Source of the DNA: Rheinheimera baltica DSM 14885
Lineage (GTDB): Bacteria > Pseudomonadota > Gammaproteobacteria > Enterobacterales > Alteromonadaceae
Assembly (NCBI RefSeq): GCF_000425345.1
Contig: NZ_AUDG01000038.1
Coordinates: 1 to 40,425 of the forward strand
DNA: 40,425 bases
Direction of reading: 5' to 3'
Positions within the stretch are counted from its first letter, which is position 1, and each line of letters opens with the position of its first letter. Shown piece by piece: positions 1 through 8,035 of this stretch. The position numbers and the translations under genes were made by a program. The notes beneath the pieces are model-generated. The model was not told the DNA's origin. It was given only the letters and a program-made list of their open reading frames with translations, and did not search any database.

Positions 1-93
1 TTGCGCGGCAAAACCAAGGTGCAAGGCCAATGGCAGTTGTATTGTCTGGTACATAATTTAGAGAAAGTAAGCCGGTACGGGAAGTTAGGGTAA
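1..93 (+). CDS. IS1182 family transposase, C-terminal end (partial)
   Basis: Frame 1 is open from the first base to a TAA at 91-93 and gives about 30 residues starting LRGKTKVQGQW and ending RYGKLG. The pattern R-G-x-x-K-V-x-x-x-W-x-L-Y-C-x-x-H-N-x-x-K is the usual C-terminal tail of IS1182 (DDE, IS4/IS5-like) transposases, where the helix after the last catalytic acidic residue ends the protein. The rest of the gene is off the left edge, so the catalytic core is not visible. The family call rests on this tail and on the similar element at the right end of the window. Confidence 0.65.
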   Translation: MRGKTKVQGQWQLYCLVHNLEKVSRYGKLG

Positions 94-265
94 AAAGCCA
101 GGCGATAGCACTCAATAACACCAGCTAAAGCAGTTGTTTAAGTGAAATGGCATCCAATAAATCTTATCTTGAAATTCCTACCAAAAGCATGCAAAGTTCG
201 TAACAAATAATAAACAGAATAGCCGGAGCGGAAATGCTGTGTTCTGAGCAGGTTTTTCTACAGGC
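1..265 (+). mobile_element. 3' end of an IS1182-family insertion sequence
   Basis: The first 93 bases encode the end of an IS1182-type transposase. The noncoding tail runs to a probable terminal inverted repeat at about 246-265 (gagcaggtttttctacaggc). Read on the other strand, this tip resembles the start of the second element at 40144 (ggctgtgtgaaaactgctga): both begin G-x-C-T-G-T, then an A-run, then CTGCT. Immediately to the right, an HDOD reading frame resumes without its N-terminus, which supports a boundary near 265. The body of the element lies outside the window, so its length, target duplication and identity to the right-hand element cannot be judged. Confidence 0.65.
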
Positions 266-808
266 TCGTTAGACGGTCCGGCAGCTTTTGATATTAGAGA
301 GTTCTGGTTAAAGTCGTTTAAAATGGCGAATCGGTGTAAATGGCTAGCCAAAACCCTGAAAATTGATGCCGAAGTGGCCTTTACCTGCGGTTTATTGCAC
401 GCCATTGGTGAATATCTTATTCATGTGGTAAAGCCAGCAGAAGCTGTTGTTATCGATGAAAGGGTGAACACCGGTGAAAGCCGCTCGCGCTTAGAGCAAC
501 AATTATTAGGTTTTGATTACACGCAAGCTGGTGCAGAACTTACTGATTTTTGGCATTTCCCACAAGAAATAGTACAAGCTATTCGTTGGCAGGAAAATCC
601 TACAGGCAGCCCAGAGCTATCAAGCTATGCCGCTTGTGTACATATTGCTCATTATATGGTTGAAAACGAGGCTAAAATTGCAGACGGCAATTTAGACGAC
701 TTCCCTGCCAAACTCGTCCATTCAATGCACCTAACCTTGTCAGATGTCTTTGCTAAATTTGAAAATGTACCTGAACTGGATGAGGGTATCGAAGAGTTCC
801 TGAACTAA
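266..808 (+). pseudogene. HDOD-domain signalling protein, N-terminally truncated by IS1182
   Basis: HDOD domains are catalytically degenerate HD-superfamily signalling modules. From 266 the frame reads SLDGPAAFDIREFWLKSF, which is typical HDOD sequence. It continues through AEVAFTCGLLHAIGEYLIH and LLGFDYTQAGAEL to a stop at 806-808. An ATG exists at 323, but homology clearly extends upstream of it into the inverted repeat of the flanking IS. Roughly the first 100-130 residues expected of such a protein are therefore missing. The remaining 180 codons are intact with no internal stop, so the insertion may be recent. A short protein from the ATG at 323 (161 aa) could still be made, but the fold would be incomplete. 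Confidence 0.7.
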
Positions 809-833
809 CAGCCCGTGACATTATGATTGTAAC

Positions 834-851
834 AGCCCTGTTGTCAGGGCT
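834..851. terminator. hairpin between convergent HDOD remnant and VWA gene
   Basis: A perfect 7-bp stem (agccctg / cagggct) with a four-base loop lies between the two convergent genes. Neither side has a long T-run, so it is a weak candidate for a shared terminator. Confidence 0.35.
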
Positions 852-879
852 ATTACACCAACGATGAATTGCTGAGTTG

Positions 880-2049
880 TTATAATAAAACCTTAATCGC
901 TGCACTTAAGCCATCTAGCGTCAATCCATACATACGCTTAGCCATTAATTGCTCAATAATGCCTATCGAATAATAATGCTGCCACCACGGCAGCGGTTGC
1001 GGATTTAACCACACCGCTTTAGGATATTGTGCTAACAAGCGTTGCAACCAAACTTTACCCGGTAGTTCATTGTAATGCTCTACACTGCCGCCCGGATATT
1101 CTATCTCGTATGGTCCCATCGTCGCATCACCAACAAATATCAGTTTATAATCAGCGCCATAGGTATGAATAATATCATCAACATTTATTTGTTCGGTGTA
1201 GCGGCGCTTATTGTCTCGCCATACACCTTCATAGACGCAGTTATGGAAATAGAAAAATTCTAAGTGTTTAAATTCCGTTTTTACGGCAGCAAACAGCTTT
1301 TGGCATTGTTCGATATGATCGTCCATCGAACCGCCAACATCGAAAAATACCAGCAGTTTTATTGCGTTATGGCGCTCACGCATAAAGCGCAAATCCAGCC
1401 AACCGGCTTGCTCTGACGTCGCCTGAATAGTGCCATGCAAATCCAGCTCGGTTTCTGCACCACTGCGGGCAAATTTACGCAGCTGTTTTAGTGCCAATTT
1501 AATACTGCGGTTATTCAGTTCGGTGTCAGTATCTAAGTCTTTAAACTCACGTTTATCCCATACTTTTACCGCACGACGTGCACCGCTGCCCTGCTGCCCT
1601 ATCCTTACGCCTTCAGGGTTATAACCATAGGCGCCAAACGGCGAGGTGCCGCCAGTACCCACCCATTTATTACCGCCACTGTGTCTTTTTTGCTGCTCGG
1701 CTAAACGTTCGCGCAGCGTTTCTAATAGTTTGTCCAATCCGCCCAGTGCCTGTAACTTGGCTTTGTCTTCTTCTGTTAACTTGCGCAGAACATCGGGGAT
1801 AAGCCATTCAGGCGGAATGGTTGCAGCCAGGTCTACTTGAGCTACACCTTGAAAATATTCCGCAAAGGCCCGGTCAAACTTGTCGTATTGCGTTTCGTCT
1901 TTTACCAAACACAAACGGGCTAACTGATAAAAGGCATCGGTATCAGCAAAAATAACCTGCTGTTTTAGTGCATTGAGTAAATCCAGCAATTCAGTGATGC
2001 TGGTTTTTAAACCGTATTTGCGCAAGGTAAAAAAGAAATCGATAAGCAT
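880..2049 (-). CDS. VWA domain protein, CoxE-like, partner of MoxR ATPase
   Basis: A 389-aa protein with a C-terminal von Willebrand factor A domain. The metal-site motif appears as FFDVGGSMDDHI (D-x-G-x-S) around residue 235. It is followed by the acidic loop GDATMGPYEIEYPGGSVEH and a tail ending with the conserved pattern WLNPQPLPWW-x4-S-I-x-x-I. The N-terminal half is helical, with a basic and glycine-rich middle (GGNKWVGTGGTSPFGAYGYN). This arrangement is typical of bacterial CoxE/VWA proteins that work with MoxR-type AAA+ ATPases as chaperones assembling protein or metal complexes. The ATPase gene lies directly upstream on the same strand, but 186 bases of spacer separate them, which is long for a tight operon. 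No signal peptide is seen, so it is probably cytoplasmic. The substrate is unknown. Confidence 0.85.
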   Translation of the reverse strand: MLIDFFFTLRKYGLKTSITELLDLLNALKQQVIFADTDAFYQLARLCLVKDETQYDKFDRAFAEYFQGVAQVDLAATIPPEWLIPDVLRKLTEEDKAKLQALGGLDKLLETLRERLAEQQKRHSGGNKWVGTGGTSPFGAYGYNPEGVRIGQQGSGARRAVKVWDKREFKDLDTDTELNNRSIKLALKQLRKFARSGAETELDLHGTIQATSEQAGWLDLRFMRERHNAIKLLVFFDVGGSMDDHIEQCQKLFAAVKTEFKHLEFFYFHNCVYEGVWRDNKRRYTEQINVDDIIHTYGADYKLIFVGDATMGPYEIEYPGGSVEHYNELPGKVWLQRLLAQYPKAVWLNPQPLPWWQHYYSIGIIEQLMAKRMYGLTLDGLSAAIKVLL

Positions 2050-2105
2050 AAGACTAGGTCACTTAAACATAACAAAATGAAAACGAGATCGGCGTACGCT
2101 TCGGC

Positions 2106-2149
2106 TCACAACACTTGCTCCGGCTCGACACAGCAACTCGCTCGGGCTC
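2106..2149. repeat. imperfect tandem 22-bp repeat in the moxR-VWA spacer
   Basis: Two adjacent 22-base units, cacaacacttgctccggctcga and cacagcaactcgctcgggctca (one small indel when aligned), are preceded by a partial third unit (cgcttcggct). On the minus strand the shared core is GAGCC(C/G)GAGC. The spacer has no convincing gene. It may be a dispersed intergenic repeat or a structured mRNA segment within the operon. Confidence 0.4.
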
Positions 2150-2235
2150 ACGCCCTCACTCAAACACTCTGTGTCGACCGGTTCAAGGTTCTGATCCTTC
2201 GCAAACAATCTAACGTCGACGGTAATTATCACTCG

Positions 2236-3081
2236 TTACCTGCCCTGTCGCTTTGCCAAAAACGCCAGTTTTTCTACCAATGCAACATCTTGTTCATTTT
2301 TCAGCAGTGCACCAAACATTGGCATTAAGCCGCCCTTCTGCTGTTTATCAGTAAGCACGTCAGCGGGGATATCTTCGGCCAGCAATAACTTTAACCAGTC
2401 CAGTAGTTCAGACGTAGAAGGCTTTTTCTTTATGCCTGGCAGTTCACGCAGCTCAAAAAATACTTCCAACGCCGTACTCAGCAACTGTTGTTGTATCTGC
2501 GGGTAATGCACCGCAACAATAGCGCGCAAAGTCTCAGCATCGGGAAAACGAATATAGTGAAAAAAACAGCGGCGTAAAAACGCATCCGGCAGCTCTTTTT
2601 CATTGTTCGAGGTAATAATCACAATCGGCCGGTCAACCGCGCTTATTTGCTCACCCGTTTCGTGCACGTAAAATGCCATCCGATCCAGCTCGTGCAGTAA
2701 ATCATTAGGAAACTCGATATCGGCTTTATCAATCTCATCTATCAGCAACACCGGCCGCTTAGCCGCCGTAAAGGCCTGCCAAAGCTTACCAGGGCGGATA
2801 TAATTATTAATATCGTGCACTTTATCGCTGCCAAGCTGGCTGTCTCGCAAGCGTGACACCGCATCATACTCGTACAGGCCATGCTGTGCTTTGGTGGTAG
2901 ACTTAACATGCCATTGAATAAGTTCGGTGCCTAAACTTGCTGCCAGCTCTTCTGCCAGCCGGGTTTTTCCGGTGCCAGGCTCGCCTTTTATTAACAGTGG
3001 TTTTTCCAATGTCACAGCGGCATTTACCGCCAGAGCTAATTCGTCTGACACGATATAGTTATCGGTACTTACAAAGGCCAT
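2236..3081 (-). CDS. MoxR family AAA+ ATPase
   Basis: A 281-aa AAA+ protein of the MoxR class. Walker A is KGEPGTGKTRLAEELA (residues about 32-47), Walker B is VLLIDEIDKADIEFPNDLL, sensor 1 is VIITSNNEKELPDAFLRRC, and the arginine-finger segment is FLRRCFFHYIRFPD. MoxR ATPases act with VWA partner proteins as chaperones that insert cofactors or remodel complexes. The VWA gene downstream on the same strand fits this pairing. The ATG at 3081 is preceded by GAGGGTAAC, a reasonable ribosome-binding site. The length is normal for the family. The enzyme complex served by this pair cannot be read from the neighbours. Confidence 0.9.
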   Translation of the reverse strand: MAFVSTDNYIVSDELALAVNAAVTLEKPLLIKGEPGTGKTRLAEELAASLGTELIQWHVKSTTKAQHGLYEYDAVSRLRDSQLGSDKVHDINNYIRPGKLWQAFTAAKRPVLLIDEIDKADIEFPNDLLHELDRMAFYVHETGEQISAVDRPIVIITSNNEKELPDAFLRRCFFHYIRFPDAETLRAIVAVHYPQIQQQLLSTALEVFFELRELPGIKKKPSTSELLDWLKLLLAEDIPADVLTDKQQKGGLMPMFGALLKNEQDVALVEKLAFLAKRQGR

Positions 3082-3193
3082 TGTTACCCTCTATGCTTGT
3101 GGTGAAACGTAATATCTTATAGCCAAAAGCTACTGTTATTTTTGCCACGCTGGCGTATTCTTATAACCAATTTATCGTAAACGGAGTTTTTTT

Positions 3194-4168
3194 ATGGCAA
3201 ACGTCTATGCAGACAACACATTGTCTATCGGTCGCACCCCTCTGGTCAAATTAAACCGGACCATCGAAGGTGGCGCAAATGTATATGCAAAAATTGAAGC
3301 GCGTAACCCAAGCTTTAGTGTTAAGTGTCGTTTGGGTGCCGCATTAATCTGGGATGCTGAGAAAAAAGGTACCCTAACTGCCGATAAAGAAATTGTTGAG
3401 CCGACCTCGGGTAACACCGGTATCGCTTTAGCATTTGTTGCTGCCAGCCGTGGCTATAAATTAACGCTGACTATGCCTGCAACGATGAGCTTAGAACGTC
3501 GTAAGCTGTTAAAAGCTTTGGGGGCTAATTTAGTTCTCACCGAGGGTCCTAAAGGCATGAAAGGCGCCATTGAAAAAGCTAAAGAAATTCAGGCGTCAAA
3601 CCCGGATAAATATTTACTATTGGGCCAATTTGAAAATCCAGCCAACCCACAAATTCACTTTGATACTACTGGCCCAGAAATTTTCAATGATCTGGATGGC
3701 AAAGTAGATATCTTTATCGCCGGCGTAGGCACAGGTGGTACCATCACTGGCGTTAGCCGCTACCTTAAACACGAAAAGCAACTGCCACTGTTAAGTGTAG
3801 CTGTTGAGCCGGCTGAATCACCGGTGATTACGCAAGCCAAAGCCGGTGAAGAATTAAAACCAGGCCCACACAAGATTCAGGGTATTGGCGCTGGGTTTAT
3901 CCCGGGTAATCTCGATTTAAGCCTGATAGACAGCGTTGAACAAGTTAGCAGCGACGACGCCATTGCCGGTGCGCATCGATTAATGCGTGAAGAAGGTATT
4001 CTGGCCGGTATATCATCTGGTGCAGCACTGGTCGCAGCACAACGTTTGGCGGCAAAACCAGAAAACGCCGGTAAAAATATTGTAGTTATACTGGCAAGTG
4101 CTGCCGAGCGCTATTTAACCAGCCCATTGTTTGCCGACATCTTTACTGAACAAGAATTACAAGCTTAA
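3194..4168 (+). CDS. cysK: cysteine synthase A (O-acetylserine sulfhydrylase)
   Basis: A PLP enzyme making L-cysteine from O-acetylserine and sulfide. At 324 aa it is close to enterobacterial CysK. The PLP lysine lies in [12 protein letters not shown] (about residue 44), the substrate loop is [12 protein letters not shown], and the phosphate-binding glycine loop is [11 protein letters not shown]. The C-terminal segment [11 protein letters not shown] is also typical. The start at 3194 follows ACGGAG seven bases upstream. The gene stands alone between the divergent MoxR gene and a lipoprotein gene and ends in a clear terminator. Choosing CysK over CysM rests on the overall match to the longer A form and on SVKCR. 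Confidence 0.93.
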   Translation: MANVYADNTLSIGRTPLVKLNRTIEGGANVYAKIEARNPSFSVKCRLGAALIWDAEKKGTLTADKEIVEPTSGNTGIALAFVAASRGYKLTLTMPATMSLERRKLLKALGANLVLTEGPKGMKGAIEKAKEIQASNPDKYLLLGQFENPANPQIHFDTTGPEIFNDLDGKVDIFIAGVGTGGTITGVSRYLKHEKQLPLLSVAVEPAESPVITQAKAGEELKPGPHKIQGIGAGFIPGNLDLSLIDSVEQVSSDDAIAGAHRLMREEGILAGISSGAALVAAQRLAAKPENAGKNIVVILASAAERYLTSPLFADIFTEQELQA

Positions 4169-4190
4169 TCAAAATATTAGGTATATCCCA

Positions 4191-4212
4191 GGGCTGAAAT
4201 CTCAGCCCTTTT
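4191..4212 (+). terminator. rho-independent terminator after cysK
   Basis: A 7-bp perfect stem (gggctga, loop aatc, tcagccc) is followed by a T-rich stretch 23 bases after the cysK stop. Confidence 0.8.
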
Positions 4213-4274
4213 CTTTACAGCCTTTTAAAAAAAAGCCACACTAGGCACTGAATGTGTAAGCGGATACCGCCTTT

Positions 4275-4718
4275 ATGACACGCGTTTGGTTTCTACCTCT
4301 ATTAATGCTGCTGCTAGCATGCCGCGAAGAACAACCTAGCGTTAACGCGCAGTGGGGCTCTCCCGAATATATTGCTACAGAGTTTTTTCATGCACTGTAT
4401 ATTGAGAATAATCTGGAGAAAGCGAAACGACTCAGTACGCCAAAATATGCCGATTTAATGGAATCCTACGGCTCTGTTCGCCAGGTGGAGCGCACACTGA
4501 TCAATTTATCATTCGACAGCGTCGAAATTAGGGTGAATCGTAGCGGCGGCAATTTACGCGAACAGTATGAAGATCAAGCCGACATTGAATTGTTGTTAAC
4601 AGGCCAGCATAACGGCAAAAAAGTTGACGAAATGCGGGTTGTAGAGATGATCCAACAAAATGGCAACTGGGTTGTTCAGTCAGTTAAAATAGATAAATTC
4701 AGCAGTAGCGCACGCTAA
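4275..4718 (+). CDS. small lipoprotein, NTF2/DUF4878-like
   Basis: A 147-aa protein with a lipoprotein signal: a basic start (MTR), a leucine-rich segment and a lipobox LLAC with Cys at residue 16. It would be lipidated and held in a cell envelope membrane. The mature part has a helical first half (ATEFFHALYIENNLEKAKRL) and then beta-rich segments ending NGNWVVQSVKID. That helix-then-sheet layout resembles DUF4878 or NTF2-like lipoproteins, but this is inferred from the pattern alone. No good ribosome-binding site precedes the ATG. It stops ten bases before the end of the convergent hydratase gene. Function unknown. Confidence 0.7.
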   Translation: MTRVWFLPLLMLLLACREEQPSVNAQWGSPEYIATEFFHALYIENNLEKAKRLSTPKYADLMESYGSVRQVERTLINLSFDSVEIRVNRSGGNLREQYEDQADIELLLTGQHNGKKVDEMRVVEMIQQNGNWVVQSVKIDKFSSSAR

Positions 4719-4727
4719 CACTTAATG

Positions 4728-5471
4728 CTAGCGTTTAGTGAAAAATGCGGCAATGCGCTGCTGACACTCATCGCCATCGAGAAGACGCTGAAAATGTTGT
4801 AATTCTGCAGCGATCGTCTCCAGAGTAACCTGCTGGAAACCTCTTTTCATCAAGGCCTTGCTGGTTTGTACAGCGTCAGCAGGCAGTGATGCCAGCTTAA
4901 GTGCTTTTTGTCTAGCCAACTCAGTTAAGTTGTCAGCAGAAACAACCTCATTCACAAAGCCCATCTGCTGGGCTTCATTGGCAGTAAATGCTTCCCCCAA
5001 TAAGAGATACTGCGCAGCATGCTGATACCCCACCAACTTGGGCAGTAACAAACTTGACCCCGCTTCAGGGCACAAGCCTAATTGCGTGAAGGGCAACTGG
5101 AAACGTGCATTATCACTGGCATACACCAAGTCGCAATGCAATAACGCTGTGGTGCCAATACCAATAGCCAGGCCACTGACGGCGGCAATTAACGGCTTGG
5201 GGAACTTAGCTAACTGATACAAAAACTGCACAGTAGGATGCGCTGCGTTTAATTCACCTGCGCCTAAGAAATCCAGTAAATCATTTCCCGCGCTAAAACA
5301 GCTTTCAGTCCCCTGTAATAAGACAACGTTAATGGCCGCATCATTTGTTGCTTGTTGCAGTGCCTCTGTCAGTTCACGGTACATTTGCTGACTTAGGGCA
5401 TTTTTTTTCTCTGCCCGGTTAAGACGAATGTGTAATACGCCCTGGTCCTGTTGCTGTAAAATATGACTCAT
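4728..5471 (-). CDS. enoyl-CoA hydratase/isomerase family protein
   Basis: A 247-aa single-domain crotonase. The oxyanion-hole segments are ESCFSAGNDLLDFL (about residues 56-69) and GLAIGIGTTALLHCDLVYAS (about 100-119). A candidate catalytic acid lies in LGLCPEAGSSLLLP. The FSAGND form is common in the delta-isomerase/PaaG-like branch, so it may isomerise or hydrate an acyl-CoA in fatty-acid or aromatic-acid breakdown; the exact substrate is not readable. It starts 11 bases after the stop of the gamma-glutamyltransferase gene on the same strand, so the two are probably co-transcribed although no pathway link is evident. Confidence 0.85.
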   Translation of the reverse strand: MSHILQQQDQGVLHIRLNRAEKKNALSQQMYRELTEALQQATNDAAINVVLLQGTESCFSAGNDLLDFLGAGELNAAHPTVQFLYQLAKFPKPLIAAVSGLAIGIGTTALLHCDLVYASDNARFQLPFTQLGLCPEAGSSLLLPKLVGYQHAAQYLLLGEAFTANEAQQMGFVNEVVSADNLTELARQKALKLASLPADAVQTSKALMKRGFQQVTLETIAAELQHFQRLLDGDECQQRIAAFFTKR

Positions 5472-5482
5472 TGTTCTTCCTG

Positions 5483-7240
5483 CTATTTGCCAGCAACACT
5501 GCCTTCGCGGCGCGGATCTGCTGCGCCTTCCAGGCCGTTAGGTGTAATCATTATGGCATGTAGCCCGCTGTTTAAATCCTGAATCTGTACCTTGTATCCC
5601 ATATCCTCCAGCACGGCTTGCTGCTGAGTCAGTGCACTACCTTTTTCAAGCGCAAGATAGTCGTTACGGTGGGTAATACGCGGCAAGTTAAGCGCTTGCT
5701 GTATGTCTAACTTCCAATCCAATACTGCGACAATGCTTTGAGCAACGTAATTGATAATTCGGCTACCACCAGGTGAACCAATGAGTAATATCAGCTTATT
5801 GTTCTGATCAAATACCATCATTGGTGCCATGGATGAGCGCGGTCGTTTACCGCCCTCTACCCTATTGGCAACGAGTTGGCCATCTTTTATCGGGCTTAAA
5901 CTAAAGTCGGTTAACTGATTGTTGAGTAAAAAGCCCCCTACCATTAAGCCTGAACCAAATACGTTTTCAATGCTGGTGGTCATGCTGACAGCATTACCTT
6001 GGCTGTCGACAATGGAGAAATGGCTGGTATTAGGTAACTCTGGCGAACTGGCTGATAGTAGCGCTTGTGCGCCTTCAGGCACACCGGCTTGTGCCAGCTG
6101 CCCAGCTTTAGCTAAGTCGATTAATGCGGCTCTTTTGGCAAGATAATCCGGTGCAAGCATACCGCTGATGGGCACATTAGAAAATGCCGGATCAGCCAGG
6201 TAACGTTCTCGGTCGGCAAAGGCTAGCTTGGCGGCTTGTGCCAACAGATGTGTTGCTTTGAAACTGACTGGCTGTAGTGCTGTTAAATCGTACTGCTGCA
6301 AAATACCCAAAATTTGTAGTACGGCAACACCGCCAGAACTTGGCGGCGCCATACCACACACTTTATACAGCCGATATGGCATGCAGATAGCTTCACGTTC
6401 AATTGCCTGGTAATCGGCAAGATCTGCAACGCTTAGTGTGCCCGGATTAATAGGCGCTGTTTGCACCCGCTCGCTTATCGCCTTGGCTAACTCACCGTGA
6501 TAAAACGCCTTCGGCCCTTCATTTGCGATGGCTTTTAATGTTGCAGCATAAGCTGGATTTTTAACTATTTCGCCCTGCTGTAAAGGCTTGCCATTGGGGT
6601 AAAAGTATTGCTTAGAATCAAAAATTACTGACACGCCTTTATTCCAGCCCTGAGTCAATTGGCTGGACGTGCGGCTTGATATAGCAAAACCTTGCTCCGC
6701 AGCGGTAATGGTATCGACAAATAACTCTGCCCAAGGCAATTTACCGTGTTGTTGATGGGCAGCATAAAGCAATGCTACAACGCCTGGCACCCCCACTGAT
6801 TTACCACCGACATAAGCCTCTCGCCAATCCATTGTTTTGCGGTTATCGGTAAACAGCAGTGGCGTGGCTGATGCTGGCGCAGCTTCGCGCCCATCAAAGG
6901 TGGTTAATTGCTGTTTGTCTGCCTGCCAATGCAGCATAAAAGCACCACCGCCAATGCCTGAGCTCTGTGGCTCTACCAGTCCCAGCATAAGCTGGGTAGC
7001 AATTGCGGCATCAACGGCACTGCCACCTTTGGCTAATATCGCCCGGCCCGCTTCAGTGGCAAGAGGATGCGCGGCGGCCACCATATACTGTTTGCCTTTA
7101 ACTAACTGCTGATGATAAATCCCAGTTGCAGCTTCTGGCTCACGGGTTTCTTGTTGTACCGTAGCGGAATATGCCAACAGTGGGTTTGATAAACATGCCC
7201 AAAATAGCAGTGTTCGGTGGTGAATTAAGTTTGCAAACAT
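5483..7240 (-). CDS. ggt: gamma-glutamyltransferase (glutathione hydrolase)
   Basis: A 585-aa Ntn-hydrolase that removes the gamma-glutamyl group from glutathione and related peptides. An N-terminal signal (about residues 1-25, ending LLAYSA) sends it to the periplasm. The large-subunit region carries GGSAVDAAIATQLMLGLVEP and FDGREAAP. The self-cleavage and nucleophile threonine lies in ELPNTSHFSIVDSQG (about residue 405). The small subunit has FLLNNQLTDFS and the oxyanion segment IGSPGGSRIINYV. Length matches the bacterial family (about 580 aa). It is first in a two-gene unit with the enoyl-CoA hydratase. A short Cys-containing ORF lies upstream on the same strand. Confidence 0.93.
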   Translation of the reverse strand: MFANLIHHRTLLFWACLSNPLLAYSATVQQETREPEAATGIYHQQLVKGKQYMVAAAHPLATEAGRAILAKGGSAVDAAIATQLMLGLVEPQSSGIGGGAFMLHWQADKQQLTTFDGREAAPASATPLLFTDNRKTMDWREAYVGGKSVGVPGVVALLYAAHQQHGKLPWAELFVDTITAAEQGFAISSRTSSQLTQGWNKGVSVIFDSKQYFYPNGKPLQQGEIVKNPAYAATLKAIANEGPKAFYHGELAKAISERVQTAPINPGTLSVADLADYQAIEREAICMPYRLYKVCGMAPPSSGGVAVLQILGILQQYDLTALQPVSFKATHLLAQAAKLAFADRERYLADPAFSNVPISGMLAPDYLAKRAALIDLAKAGQLAQAGVPEGAQALLSASSPELPNTSHFSIVDSQGNAVSMTTSIENVFGSGLMVGGFLLNNQLTDFSLSPIKDGQLVANRVEGGKRPRSSMAPMMVFDQNNKLILLIGSPGGSRIINYVAQSIVAVLDWKLDIQQALNLPRITHRNDYLALEKGSALTQQQAVLEDMGYKVQIQDLNSGLHAIMITPNGLEGAADPRREGSVAGK

Positions 7241-7297
7241 AAAAGAGCATCGTATGATCAGTATTTATCTACACCCTAACCACTTCGCTGCACAAGA

Positions 7298-7402
7298 TCA
7301 ATATTGACAACCGCCACTGGACTGGCCTGTTTGCTCCTTTGCCGCATAACAACCGGTTCCAAATATATTTTGCTTGACCATATCACGCAGATAGTTTTGC
7401 AT
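7298..7402 (-). CDS. possible 34-aa small protein or leader ORF upstream of ggt
   Basis: On the minus strand, ATG at 7402 to TGA at 7298-7300 encodes a 34-residue peptide starting MQNYLRDMVKQNIFGTG and ending SSGGCQY, with two cysteines. It lies between rhombosortase and ggt, and its stop is 57 bases upstream of the ggt start. The composition is protein-like, but the only AGGA is 12 bases from the ATG. It could be a conserved small protein, a leader peptide, or chance. I do not recognise a family. Confidence 0.3.
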   Translation of the reverse strand: MQNYLRDMVKQNIFGTGCYAAKEQTGQSSGGCQY

Positions 7403-7456
7403 AGGCACACTTAATCCTGTGCTGAAGCTGTGTCGTTACCCGTGCAAATACCGTTG

Positions 7457-8035
7457 ATGAAACCCGTTGTATCCTATTTTTTGTTAGCCGCTACAATGCT
7501 GTTACTTGCTTTATTACCAGGATCTTGGCAAGCAACACTGTATTTTGACCATCTTGGTATTGATAAAGGCCAATATTGGCGCTTAATAACCGGCCATTTG
7601 TTACACAGCAACTACTGGCATTTATTAATGAATAGTGCCGGGTTAGCAATGGTTATGCTGTTGCATGGTAGGTATTTCAGCTACGGACAGCTTGCACTGC
7701 AATGGCTGCTATGTGGCTTAGCAATTAGTGCTGGCTTGTATTTTTTCTCTATCGATATTCAGATTTATGTCGGCTTGTCAGGCCTGCTGCATAGCATGCT
7801 AATACTAGGTGCGATAAAAGATATTCAGCTTAACATGACCACCGGCTGGCTGCTGCTTCTTGGCATTATTGGTAAAGTAAGTTGGGAGCAATGGCAAGGC
7901 CCTGATGCCGAGCTGGCACAGCTGATTAACGCCAATGTCGCTATAGATGCGCATCTTTATGGTGTTATCAGTGGCCTGCTCTTTTGTCTTGCCCGTTGGT
8001 GTGTTTGCCGGGTTAAAACGGCGCAGGCTCGCTAA
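7457..8035 (+). CDS. rrtA: rhombosortase, rhomboid-like intramembrane serine protease
   Basis: A 192-aa membrane protein from the ATG at 7457 (a GTG at 7430 would add nine residues). Several hydrophobic segments are visible. The catalytic serine motif is YVGLSGLLHSMLILG and the catalytic histidine lies in AIDAHLYGVISGLLF. The WRLITGHLLHSNYWHLLMN segment is the conserved rhomboid second-helix region. The GLSG/AHLYG pairing and short length fit the rhombosortase group, which cleaves the C-terminal GlyGly-CTERM tail of exported proteins in type II secretion-competent Proteobacteria. No GlyGly-CTERM substrate is seen in this window. The last 23 bases overlap the convergent pseudouridine synthase gene. 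Confidence 0.85.
   Translation: MKPVVSYFLLAATMLLLALLPGSWQATLYFDHLGIDKGQYWRLITGHLLHSNYWHLLMNSAGLAMVMLLHGRYFSYGQLALQWLLCGLAISAGLYFFSIDIQIYVGLSGLLHSMLILGAIKDIQLNMTTGWLLLLGIIGKVSWEQWQGPDAELAQLINANVAIDAHLYGVISGLLFCLARWCVCRVKTAQAR

Noticed and set aside
2170-2225. tRNA-like stretch (ggttcaaggttctgatcc)
   Set aside because: The TpsiC-like bases are not followed by a matching acceptor stem, and no anticodon arm could be folded.
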